In this document: one piece after another, positions 1 to 5,965 of the stretch
Layout: each line of letters begins with the position of its first letter
Numbering within the stretch: the stretch's first letter is position 1
The notes under the pieces: model-generated
The model's database searches: none
Seen by the model: the letters and a program-made list of their open reading frames with translations, nothing else
Told to the model about the DNA's origin: nothing
Made by a program: the position numbers and the translations under genes
Origin: DATAAM01 sp036260075
Lineage (GTDB): Bacteria; Actinomycetota; Acidimicrobiia; Acidimicrobiales; JAHWLA01
DNA: 6,935 bases
Assembly: GCA_036260075.1 (NCBI GenBank)
Contig: DATAAM010000082.1
Location: 1-6,935, forward strand
Direction: 5' to 3'

Positions 1-2421
1 GGCGAACTGTCTCAGCAGGCGGCGGGCCTCGGCGGCCGCCGAGAGGTCGCCGGGCAACGTGCGAACGAGCCGCCGCCCGGAGCGGGGACCGGCGCCGTCG
101 GAGCACGGTTCGATCGACGTGGGCGTCGTGCGCCCCAGCGGTGACACCGGCGCGTCGCGGACCACGTAGGACGACGGCCCCCGTTCACCCCGCAGCTGCG
201 CCGCCGCCTCCGCGCAGAACCACCGCTGGAAGCGCCGCAGCTCATCTCTGGGAGGGACCGTGAGGAGCCTGCCGTCGGCCGAGAACTCCTCGATCTCGTC
301 GAGCAGGGCGACGAACTGCTCGGCGATCATGGCGGCCACGCGGGGGAGGGCGATGCGCAGGTCGAGCGTGGGGCGGCCTTCTCGGAGGGCCACCTCCGCC
401 TGCCTGCGGGTGTCGTCGCGGGAGCTCGACCAGGAGGAGAGGATGCGATCGACGAGCACGAGCAGGCGGTGCGGGTAGGCGGTGCCGGTCACGCCCTGCC
501 GGGCACCCAGCCGCACGAGCTCCAGCTCGCGCAGCAGCTCGTCGAGGTACTCGCTCGACTGCACCACGACGAGCGACGGCACGTCGTGGAGCTCGACCTC
601 CACGACGTCGAACGGCTGGGGCACCGACAGCACGACCATCGCCAGGTCGTCGCGGGGCGCGCCCTCCTCGAAGGCGTCGACGGCGTCGACGACAGCGTCC
701 GCCGTGGCCGCTGCGTCGGAGCCGAGGGAGCTGCGCAGGGTCTGCTCCAGCAGCTGCGGGGCGAACTCGCCCGAGGGTGAACGTGCTTCGAGCAGCCCGT
801 CGGTGAACAGCACCAGGGTGTCGCCGGGGTGGAGCAGCACCGTGTCGGTCGTCCACATGGAGTCGGCGAACAGGCCGACCGCCGGTCCCGGCGTGCCGAC
901 CCCGGCCACCTCGCCCTCGGCCTCGCGTCGCACCGGCAGCGGATGGCCGCCGGAGGCCATCGTCACCCGCACGTCGCCGCCGAGCGGTTGCACGACGGCA
1001 TACAGGAGCGTGGCGAAGCGCTCTCCGAGGTCGGCCGCCAACACCGCCTCGTTGCACCGGGCGAGCACCTCGGTGGGGCGCGAGTCGACGGTCGCCACCG
1101 CCCGGGCGGTGTACCGCACGAGAGAGGTGAGGGCGGCCGCGTCCACGCCCTTGCCCGCCACGTCGCCGATGACGACGCCCCATCGGGGAGCACCGTCGTC
1201 GGCGGGGGCGACCGGGAAGACGTCGTAGAAGTCGCCGCCCACGATCCCGCCGCCGACCGGGCGGTAGTACACGGCCACGTCGAGCCCCTCGATGTGGGGC
1301 ACCGCGCCGGGGAGGAGCGACTGCTGCAGCGTGTCGGCCATGCGTCCCAGGTGCCGGTGGGCGAGAGCGTTGTCGATGGCGACGGCGGCGCGGGCGGCGA
1401 CGTCCTCCACGAACGAGAGGTCGGCGTGCGTCAGACGGCGCCCACTCGTACGGCAGGTCGTGAGCGCGAGCGTGCCCAGGATCCGGCCTTCCGCCTGCAG
1501 GGCGACGAGGATCCCCGAGCGACTGTCGAGCGCGCGCAGGAGGGCGAGCATCTCGTCGTCCTCGGCGATGTGCTCCCACAGCTCGTCGGGAGTCTCGGGG
1601 TAGACCTGTGATTCGCCCGTGCGGGCCGTGTGCAGCATGCGCTCGTCGAGCGCCACGTCGCCGGTGCGGGCCGACAGCGCCCGCATGGCTTCCTCGGCGC
1701 CCGGGTCGACGTGGGCGACGGCGACCATGCGGAGGGCGTCGCCCTCGAGCAGGTGCAGCGCGGCGCTGTCGGCCACCTTGGGGACGGCGAGCTGGACGAC
1801 GCGTCGCAGCGTCGTCTCCAGGTCGAGCGAGGTCGCCAGCTCGCGGCCGGCGTCGGCCAGGAAGGCCTGGCGGTCGGCGGCCACGCGGGCCGCCTCGTAC
1901 AGGCGAGCCCGCTCGATGGCCTGGGCGCAGTGGTCGCCCAGGGTCTGCAGGAACGCCAGCTCGTCGTGGTCGAACCGGCGCGGCTCGGGCCACCCCACGG
2001 TGAACACGCCCAGCGGCGAGTCGGCTGTCGTGAACAGCGGGATGACGACGAAGGCACGGTCGGTGGCGGGCAGGCCGGCCAGTGTCGGGTACTTGGCGTC
2101 CCGGTCCTCCAGCGATTCCATGACCACGATCTCCCGCCGGCGGATGGCGTCCACCGCGGGGACGGGTGCCGAGGCGGGAAAGCGGCGCCACCTCTCGCCG
2201 ACCTGCCGTGTGTAGCCCACCTCGTGGACGAGCTCGAAGGAGTCGCCGCTCTCGTCGAGAAGGCACAGCGAGCCGGTGTGGCCCCCGATGGCCGCCGCGC
2301 CCTCCCGCACGACGATCTCGGCCACCTCGACGGGGCTGCGCAGAGGGCCCAGGCGGGACGTGACGCGTTGGAGGCTGACCAGCCGTTCGTCGGCCGTCGA
2401 TCGCTGGTGCCCGCCTCCCAC
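1..2421 (-). CDS. GAF-GAF-SpoIIE (PP2C) phosphatase with C-terminal anti-sigma-type ATPase, 3' end outside window
   Basis: Cytoplasmic multidomain signalling protein; 807 codons are visible and the C-terminus lies beyond the left edge. Seen: a GAF domain (about residues 10-165), a second GAF domain (about 175-345), then a SpoIIE/RsbU-type PP2C phosphatase (about 350-597) with its metal-site motifs intact: GGDFYD at 395-400, GDVAGKG at 419-425, GGHP at 491-494, FTDG at 539-542 and RDD at 590-592. Residues about 600-745 are a helical region I cannot name. From about 785 the sequence (LPGDLSAAEARRLLRQF) resembles the opening of an RsbW-like HATPase_c_2 domain. In this family the phosphatase dephosphorylates an anti-sigma antagonist and the ATPase acts as kinase or anti-sigma factor; the GAF domains would sense a ligand or redox state, which is inferred. 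The GTG start at 2421 is chosen because AAGGAGG sits 8 nt upstream. There is no signal peptide or membrane segment. The other long open frames over this region are Arg/Pro-rich shadows. Confidence 0.9.
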   Translation of the reverse strand, partial: MGGGHQRSTADERLVSLQRVTSRLGPLRSPVEVAEIVVREGAAAIGGHTGSLCLLDESGDSFELVHEVGYTRQVGERWRRFPASAPVPAVDAIRRREIVVMESLEDRDAKYPTLAGLPATDRAFVVIPLFTTADSPLGVFTVGWPEPRRFDHDELAFLQTLGDHCAQAIERARLYEAARVAADRQAFLADAGRELATSLDLETTLRRVVQLAVPKVADSAALHLLEGDALRMVAVAHVDPGAEEAMRALSARTGDVALDERMLHTARTGESQVYPETPDELWEHIAEDDEMLALLRALDSRSGILVALQAEGRILGTLALTTCRTSGRRLTHADLSFVEDVAARAAVAIDNALAHRHLGRMADTLQQSLLPGAVPHIEGLDVAVYYRPVGGGIVGGDFYDVFPVAPADDGAPRWGVVIGDVAGKGVDAAALTSLVRYTARAVATVDSRPTEVLARCNEAVLAADLGERFATLLYAVVQPLGGDVRVTMASGGHPLPVRREAEGEVAGVGTPGPAVGLFADSMWTTDTVLLHPGDTLVLFTDGLLEARSPSGEFAPQLLEQTLRSSLGSDAAATADAVVDAVDAFEEGAPRDDLAMVVLSVPQPFDVVEVELHDVPSLVVVQSSEYLDELLRELELVRLGARQGVTGTAYPHRLLVLVDRILSSWSSSRDDTRRQAEVALREGRPTLDLRIALPRVAAMIAEQFVALLDEIEEFSADGRLLTVPPRDELRRFQRWFCAEAAAQLRGERGPSSYVVRDAPVSPLGRTTPTSIEPCSDGAGPRSGRRLVRTLPGDLSAAAEARRLLRQFA

Positions 2422-2429
2422 GGCCCGGC

Positions 2430-2436
2430 CCTCCTT
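2430..2436 (-). promoter_or_regulatory. Shine-Dalgarno of the phosphatase gene
   Basis: The reverse strand reads AAGGAGG, a near-perfect anti-16S match, 8 nt before the GTG at 2421. It decides the start, because no ATG lies in this frame upstream of the first GAF domain. Confidence 0.8.
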
Positions 2437-2466
2437 GCCGTTGGCGGCCGCCGTGCCGCCACTCGA

Positions 2467-2472
2467 AGTGTA
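2467..2472 (-). promoter_or_regulatory. Possible -10 box (TACACT) for the phosphatase gene
   Basis: The reverse strand reads TACACT in the 85-bp gap after the upstream membrane-protein gene. It would place a transcript start about 40 nt before the GTG. No convincing -35 hexamer is seen 16-18 bp upstream, so the phosphatase may instead be read through from the gene before it. Confidence 0.3.
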
Positions 2473-2506
2473 CGGCTCATCGAGCAGCCTCGTGGCGGGG
2501 TGCTCC

Positions 2507-2938
2507 TCAGGTCAGGCCGGCGTGGTCGCGGACGTCGAGCCGCACCCGGGACCGATCGCCTCGCACGTCCACCCGTTCGCCGTCGGGGCCGACGGTGACG
2601 AGGAGCTCGACCAGGGTGCCTTCCTCGGCCCAGCGGGCGACCATCGCCTCGACGGCATCGGCGAACCACGAGGGGCGCACGGGCTCCACCGAGAGGGTGA
2701 ACGGCGTGCCGGGGGCGAGGGTGCACATGGCCGGGTGGCAGGAGCCGGCCACGCAGTCGAGGACGAGCTCGTCGTGGCGGCGGCTGACGAAGAGGATGCG
2801 ACCGCGGATGCGCTCGGTTCGAGGGGGCAGGTGAGCGCGGGCGGACTCGATCCGGCCGGCCGTGTCGCCAGGTCGCATGGCCAGTGCCAGGAAGACCGCG
2901 GCCGTCAGCACGGACAAGGTGATCAGCAGGAGCGGCAT
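2507..2938 (-). CDS. Small membrane-anchored protein of unknown function
   Basis: Predicted 143-residue protein that I do not recognise. Residues 2-21 are a single hydrophobic helix (LLLITLSVLTAAVFLALAM) followed by RPGD, giving a signal-anchor with the rest either outside or facing the membrane. The soluble part contains C62, C67 and C72, regularly spaced by four residues, then a charged, beta-rich tail with many acidic and Arg residues. The ATG at 2938 is preferred over the GTG at 2959, because TGAGG lies 8 nt upstream of the ATG and nothing similar precedes the GTG. It is codirectional with the SpoIIE phosphatase gene 85 bp downstream and may be cotranscribed with it; a functional link is only inferred. 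Codon use fits the surrounding genes and the stop at 2507-2509 is clear. Confidence 0.7.
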   Translation of the reverse strand: MPLLLITLSVLTAAVFLALAMRPGDTAGRIESARAHLPPRTERIRGRILFVSRRHDELVLDCVAGSCHPAMCTLAPGTPFTLSVEPVRPSWFADAVEAMVARWAEEGTLVELLVTVGPDGERVDVRGDRSRVRLDVRDHAGLT

Positions 2939-3072
2939 CGTCCGAGCCTCATGCGCCACCGGTACCCGGGGCGGCGCTGGTTGTCACCTGACGGGCCGGG
3001 GAGACCGAACGCCGTCATCCGTACGCTGGTTTATGTTTCAGATATTTAATTTCCTATTTACAGCATTGAGAG

Positions 3073-3092
3073 GCATCGGTTGCGCCCGATGC
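3073..3092. repeat. Perfect 7-bp inverted repeat, candidate operator
   Basis: GCATCGG and CCGATGC flank a 6-nt centre (TTGCGC). There is no T-run on either strand after it, which argues against a terminator. Its position about 100 bp before an Xre-type regulator gene suggests an autoregulatory operator; this is inference. Confidence 0.45.
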
Positions 3093-3096
3093 AAGC

Positions 3097-3102
3097 GATA
3101 CT
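3097..3102 (+). promoter_or_regulatory. Possible -10 box (GATACT) for the HTH operon
   Basis: GATACT matches four of the six consensus -10 positions and is the best candidate upstream of the HTH gene on the plus strand. A TTGAGA at 3066-3071 is too far away (25 bp) to be a normal -35 partner. It overlaps the 11-bp palindrome at 3099-3109, so a bound repressor would cover it. Confidence 0.3.
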
Positions 3103-3109
3103 TAAAGTA
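3099..3109. repeat. 11-bp palindrome TACTT-A-AAGTA, candidate repressor site
   Basis: Perfect 5-bp arms lie around a single central A. It overlaps the candidate -10 box, the usual place for a repressor site of a self-regulated HTH gene. Binding by the HTH protein is inferred. Confidence 0.4.
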
Positions 3110-3192
3110 GGCACCACCCTCATTGGCGAGATCTTCACTCGGAGGTGCCCATACGATGCCGCTTCGTGCCTGGCGAGGACCCTGTTGCTGCG

Positions 3193-3678
3193 ATGCGAAA
3201 GCAGGTGCAGCGCGAGCTCGACCGGAGAGGCATGACCCAGGAGCAGCTCGCGAAGCGGGTGAAGATGAAGCCTGCAGCGCTGAGCAAATTCCTCAAAGGG
3301 ACCACGCTCAAAAGGACGTTTCGATCCATCGAGCGCCTGCGCGACATCGAGCGAGCGCTCAAGCTCCCGAGCGGCACACTGGTCCGGGCGCTCGCCTTAC
3401 TCAAGGATCCTCGGACCACGCGGAGTGCGATCCAGGCCGACGCCTCGTTGCCGCCCGACGTGAAGCACGCGTTCGAGCTGGTGGTGAACCACTACGCCGG
3501 CGTCAGGACCGCCAAGAAGGGCACCGCTCCTCGGGCCCAGGCGCCCGCCGAGCCGGAGGGGCTGGCCGCGGGCTCCGGCACGGTCGAGTCGACGGCGGCG
3601 GAGCACGAGGAGAAGCGCGAGCACGTCCGCAAGCGGACATCCTCGACGCCGCCCGCCAAGAAGCGGCCCCGCAGGTAA
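3193..3678 (+). CDS. Xre-family helix-turn-helix transcriptional regulator
   Basis: DNA-binding regulator of 161 residues with an N-terminal HTH_3/Cro-C1 fold. Helix 2 is at about 16-23 (QEQLAKRV), the recognition helix at about 27-35 (PAALSKFLK), and the supporting helices continue to about residue 70. After about 100 the protein becomes low complexity (Ala, Pro, Glu, Ser) and ends in a basic tail rich in Lys/Arg, which may be disordered or bind DNA non-specifically. Its neighbour 29 bp downstream is an ImmA/IrrE-like metallopeptidase, so it may be that enzyme's cleavable repressor, like ImmR in the ICEBs1 ImmR/ImmA pair. Start choice is uncertain: ATG 3193 begins just before helix 1 and codon use becomes typical there, with GAGGA 13 nt upstream. 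GTG 3145 overlaps a Shine-Dalgarno-like GGAGGTG and GTG 3166 is also possible. The candidate operators upstream suggest autoregulation. Confidence 0.8.
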   Translation: MRKQVQRELDRRGMTQEQLAKRVKMKPAALSKFLKGTTLKRTFRSIERLRDIERALKLPSGTLVRALALLKDPRTTRSAIQADASLPPDVKHAFELVVNHYAGVRTAKKGTAPRAQAPAEPEGLAAGSGTVESTAAEHEEKREHVRKRTSSTPPAKKRPRR

Positions 3679-3695
3679 CCGTCACACCCCGGTCG

Positions 3696-3701
3696 CATAC
3701 T
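3696..3701 (+). promoter_or_regulatory. Leaderless-type -10 box (CATACT) before the metallopeptidase
   Basis: CATACT ends 6 nt before the ATG at 3708, so transcription would start at or next to the A of the start codon. There is no Shine-Dalgarno sequence there. This is the geometry known for leaderless actinobacterial mRNAs. It would let the peptidase be expressed apart from the HTH gene. Confidence 0.5.
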
Positions 3702-3707
3702 CGCGGC

Positions 3708-4145
3708 ATGGCGAGGTGGGACCCGTGGGCCGCGCTCACCGAGCGCGACTACATCGTCTACGACCGGATGCCGGTGCCTGCCAGCGCGGGCGGGGCCATG
3801 TACTGGCCGGTCGACGAGTACGCGCTGATCATGATCGACCCGAGCGAGGGGCGGGTGCGTCGCCGGTGCCTGCTGGCGCACGAGCTCGTGCACGACGAGC
3901 GATGGGGCGGCTGCGATGCCTCGTACATGCCGCCGTCCTGGAAGGCAGTGGTCCGTCGGGAAGAGGGGTGGGTGAACGACATCGTGGCCGACCGCCTGGT
4001 GCCGCCCTGCGAGCTGCGGGCCTTCTGCGACCGCGCGGTGGAGCGAGGCGAGGCCGTCACCGCCGCCGAGGTGGCAGCCGAGTTCGACGTCACCGACGAG
4101 GTGGCCGAGCGAGCCCTGCGCCGCTTGGTCGGTGCCGGTGGCTAG
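3708..4145 (+). CDS. ImmA/IrrE-family (DUF955-like) zinc metallopeptidase
   Basis: Predicted soluble metalloendopeptidase of 145 residues. Seen: an HEXXH zinc motif (HELVH, residues 58-62) after a hydrophobic strand and the short DP turn at 44-45. Next comes the downstream segment REEGWVNDIVADRLVPP (84-100), which matches the third-ligand helix and the A..L(L/V)P signature of the ImmA/IrrE family, with E85 or E86 as the likely third ligand. A helical tail (117-141) resembles a small winged helix. Family members cleave or inactivate a partner HTH repressor; the Xre gene 29 bp upstream is the obvious candidate, which is inference. The ATG at 3708 has no Shine-Dalgarno but has a leaderless-type -10 box. 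The same frame is open upstream across the HTH gene, but its codons there look like shadow sequence. It overlaps the next small gene by a few bases. Confidence 0.8.
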   Translation: MARWDPWAALTERDYIVYDRMPVPASAGGAMYWPVDEYALIMIDPSEGRVRRRCLLAHELVHDERWGGCDASYMPPSWKAVVRREEGWVNDIVADRLVPPCELRAFCDRAVERGEAVTAAEVAAEFDVTDEVAERALRRLVGAGG

Positions 4146-4335
4146 CCGGGGGCAGGCGGGCCGCGTCGCAGTGATGCTCGCCGTCTGGTGGGCCTTGGTG
4201 GGCTCGGTCGTCACCGTCCTGCTGTGGCTGGCCGTCGTGTTCCCTGTCGAGGCCACGGCCGTGGCCACCGTGGTCCTCGCCCTCGTCGCCGTCGGCTTCG
4301 AGATCGCCCGCCTGCAGCGCGGGTTCGATCCGTGA
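4132..4335 (+). CDS. Small two-helix membrane protein
   Basis: Predicted 67-residue protein with two hydrophobic segments, about residues 13-37 and 41-59, ending in a short charged tail (ARLQRGFDP). No family is recognised. It begins inside the end of the metallopeptidase gene (stop at 4143-4145), so translational coupling is likely. Starts at GTG 4132 and GTG 4138 both give the same two helices; an ATG at 4174 would shorten the first. None has a clear Shine-Dalgarno. As the third gene after an HTH regulator and its likely protease, it could anchor or signal to the protease at the membrane, but that is speculation. It ends 16 bp before the convergent dioxygenase gene, with no clear terminator between them. 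Confidence 0.55.
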   Translation: MPVASRGQAGRVAVMLAVWWALVGSVVTVLLWLAVVFPVEATAVATVVLALVAVGFEIARLQRGFDP

Positions 4336-4351
4336 GGATCTGCCGACGGCG

Positions 4352-5194
4352 CTACCCCGCGGTGCCGAAGGTTGCCGGTGCCCGCCGGCTGAGCGGCAGG
4401 TCCCGCCGAGCGGCGTCGTCGCTGGGCAGCACGTGGGCGAGGCGGCGAGCGGACAGGCATTCGTCCGCGGTCGGGAGCCCCCAGCCGCTCGCCAGGTGAC
4501 CTCGGATGTCGTCCGGCAGGTCGCGCCAGCCCGGCGTGAAGTTGAGGACGAGGCAGTGCCGACGCCCGCCCGCGGTGTTCGGGTGCGTCCCGTGGAGGAG
4601 CCGGTAGTCGACGACCACGGCGTCGCCTTCCCGCGCCTCGAAGGTGACCTGGCCGGGGTCGTCGACCATGGCCGCGTGCGTCGCCGCCAAGGTCCCGGCG
4701 GCGGTGTCGTCGCCGGGGAGCCGACTGTGCAGGTCGACGCTGCGCCGATGGCTCCCGGGGAGGACGCGCAGCGCGCCGCTCTCGACCGCCGTGTCGTCGA
4801 GGTAGCACAGCACGGCCACCTGCGCGGCCTGCGGGCGCCACGTCACGGCGTGGTCCCAGCACCACCAGTCCTGGTGCCAGGGGAGCGCGCCGCTCCCCGG
4901 CTCCTTGGTGCTGAGGTACCCCGACGTCCAGCGGAGGTCGCAGGCCGCGGACGCGGCAGCCAGCCGAGCGAGCCGCCTCCCGTCGCCGAGCACGGCGAGC
5001 ACGGCCGGGTGGTCCCAGCGGAGGGGGAGCAGGACGTTGTTGGGCCGTTCGCAGGCGGCGACGTCCGGCCGTTCTCCGTGCTCGAGGGCGTGGCGGACGG
5101 CCGCCGCATCGGTGGGCGAGAGCAGGCGTCGGACGACCGCGTAGCCGTGCACGGTGAACGGGTGCTGGGGTGCGTCCACGTTCGCGACCGACAC
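4352..5194 (-). CDS. Phytanoyl-CoA dioxygenase (PhyH)-family Fe(II)/2-oxoglutarate oxygenase
   Basis: Predicted 280-residue cytoplasmic enzyme of the PhyH family, which hydroxylates or otherwise oxidises a substrate using 2-oxoglutarate and O2. Seen: the N-terminal motif HGYAVVRRLLS (16-26); the facial triad with H107 and D109 in WHQDWW, and the distal His at H201 in LLHGTHPN; an Arg pair at 211-212 placed to bind 2-oxoglutarate; and the core strand GALRVLPGSH (140-149) typical of the family. The length is normal. The substrate cannot be read from the sequence; fatty acyl-CoA, secondary metabolites and small amines are all known in this family. The GTG at 5194 is chosen because the family's N-terminus begins there and a TATCGT box ends 6 nt upstream, implying a leaderless mRNA. 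The frame is open far upstream into the PIN-like gene, but the sequence between them is not protein-like. It is convergent with the small membrane-protein gene. Confidence 0.85.
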   Translation of the reverse strand: MSVANVDAPQHPFTVHGYAVVRRLLSPTDAAAVRHALEHGERPDVAACERPNNVLLPLRWDHPAVLAVLGDGRRLARLAAASAACDLRWTSGYLSTKEPGSGALPWHQDWWCWDHAVTWRPQAAQVAVLCYLDDTAVESGALRVLPGSHRRSVDLHSRLPGDDTAAGTLAATHAAMVDDPGQVTFEAREGDAVVVDYRLLHGTHPNTAGGRRHCLVLNFTPGWRDLPDDIRGHLASGWGLPTADECLSARRLAHVLPSDDAARRDLPLSRRAPATFGTAG

Positions 5195-5200
5195 GCCCGC

Positions 5201-5206
5201 ACGATA
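5201..5206 (-). promoter_or_regulatory. Leaderless-type -10 box (TATCGT) before the dioxygenase
   Basis: The reverse strand reads TATCGT, then six bases, then the GTG at 5194. No Shine-Dalgarno precedes that GTG. The spacing puts the transcript start at the start codon. No good -35 hexamer was found. Confidence 0.5.
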
Positions 5207-5358
5207 CGGGAACGTCGACCCACCGACCCGACCAGGCGAACCCGACGCGGCGCAGCCGGCTTTCCGCAATGCGAACAATGACCCACTCATCGTCGGGGCG
5301 CCGGTGCTGTTGAGCGACCGCCACGCCAAGGTCCGGCGCGAGGGATACCGCCGATGAC

Positions 5359-5731
5359 CTACGGCTCGATCGGCAGCCTTCGGACCCGCAGGCGTCCCCG
5401 AGCAAACGTGACGATCGCTCCTCCTTCGAGGTCGTCGCGCACAGCCGAGAGGTTGGCGAGCAACAAGTCGGCCTGTTGGGTCGACGTCAGGTGGTCTGCC
5501 GAGCGCAGGAGGACCGAACGACGGCTTGGAGAGATGCCCCAGCGCGAGGAGTGCGGCAAAATCGGCGTCGGCCGAGACGATCACGCGGTCGTCCTCGGCC
5601 GCCGAAGCGAGGATCACGTCGTCGGACGCCGTCAGAAGCAGGATGTCGGCGACATGTACGGCGTCGTGGCCCCCGGCACGAAGCCCTTCTGCGACCACGG
5701 GCGACAGGTTGGCATCGATGACGAATCTCAC
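5359..5731 (-). pseudogene. DUF5615 PIN-like toxin gene with one-base frameshift
   Basis: Matches DUF5615 (PIN/Mut7-C-like nuclease, toxin of DUF433/DUF5615 pairs) in two frames. The first part, 5731 to about 5519, gives MRFVIDANLSPVVAEGLR and continues to SADADF and LSKPS, with acidic residues D6, D37/D38, D55 and D57 in the PIN-like positions. The second part, about 5514 to 5359, gives VLLRSADHLTSTQQADLLL and ends RRLPIEP, the usual family C-terminus. The full span is 373 nt, one more than a multiple of three, so one extra base (probably a T at 5517/5518) separates the halves. Removing it would restore a family-length protein of about 123 residues. The GTG start at 5731 overlaps the DUF433 stop as GTGA, so translation is coupled. 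Causes could be real inactivation, recoding or a sequencing error. Without correction, the first frame reads on into the dioxygenase frame. Confidence 0.75.
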
Positions 5732-5958
5732 CCCGACGCGGCGAGAGGGAGTTCTCGATCCTGCGCTGCCGCCGCCGCCCATTCCAGGGCGGCCAGGACA
5801 TCCTCACGTTCGAGGTACGGGAACTCCTGGAGCAGCTCGTCAACGGTGCGCCCGGCGGCAAGCTGGCCGAGGACTGCACTCACGGTTACCCGCGTGTCAC
5901 GGATGCAGGGAAGTCCCCGCATCCGGTTGGGGTCGACGGTGATGCGCTCGAAGGCCAC
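5728..5958 (-). CDS. DUF433-family antitoxin
   Basis: Small predicted 76-residue antitoxin. Residues 5-60 carry the DUF433 signature: RITVDPNRMRGLPCIRDTRV with P17, C18, R20 and R23, then VLGQLAAGRTVDELLQEFP and a C-terminal helix with EDVLAALEWA. The fold is a helix-turn-helix-like DNA-binding unit, so it probably neutralises the adjacent DUF5615 nuclease and represses its own operon; this comes from family knowledge. The GTG at 5958 is chosen because a TACGCT box ends 7 nt upstream and the conserved domain begins at once; longer starts at 5964 or 5976 would run into that promoter. It ends in a 4-nt GTGA overlap with the toxin gene. If the toxin is dead, this gene may survive as a solitary antitoxin. 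Confidence 0.8.
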   Translation of the reverse strand: MAFERITVDPNRMRGLPCIRDTRVTVSAVLGQLAAGRTVDELLQEFPYLEREDVLAALEWAAAAAQDRELPLAASG

Positions 5959-5965
5959 GACCACA

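Larger units (their letters stand above)
2939..3192. other. Divergent intergenic region with AT-rich tract
   Basis: This gap separates the minus-strand membrane-protein gene from the plus-strand HTH gene, so it should carry promoters in both directions. Positions 3028-3067 are 30/40 A or T, in sharp contrast to the GC-rich surroundings. Two dyads lie at 3073-3092 and 3099-3109. No convincing coding frame is seen before 3193, although GTG codons at 3145 and 3166 are in frame with the HTH gene. Confidence 0.6.

Noticed and set aside
482..2598. Plus-strand open frames of 198-322 residues opposite the phosphatase gene
   Set aside because: They are antisense shadows of a GC-rich gene, with low-complexity Ser/Ala/Arg or Gly/Asp/Val composition and no recognisable family.
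242..2726. Two long minus-strand open frames of 674 and 431 residues over the phosphatase gene
   Set aside because: They are Arg/Pro/Gly- or Ser/Trp-rich with no domain likeness. The third minus frame encodes complete GAF and PP2C motifs across the same bases.
3073..3092. The 7-bp inverted repeat as an intrinsic terminator
   Set aside because: It has no T-run on either strand and lies between divergent genes, where neither neighbour ends.
3123..3707. N-terminal extension of the metallopeptidase across the HTH gene (340-residue frame)
   Set aside because: The extension overlaps the convincing HTH frame, is unlike any family, and a leaderless promoter-like box lies right before the ATG at 3708. 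It is kept only as a question about the 3156 start.
3492..5405. 637-residue minus-strand frame spanning the HTH, peptidase and dioxygenase loci
   Set aside because: It runs antisense to two recognisable genes and out of frame with a third; the composition is shadow-like.
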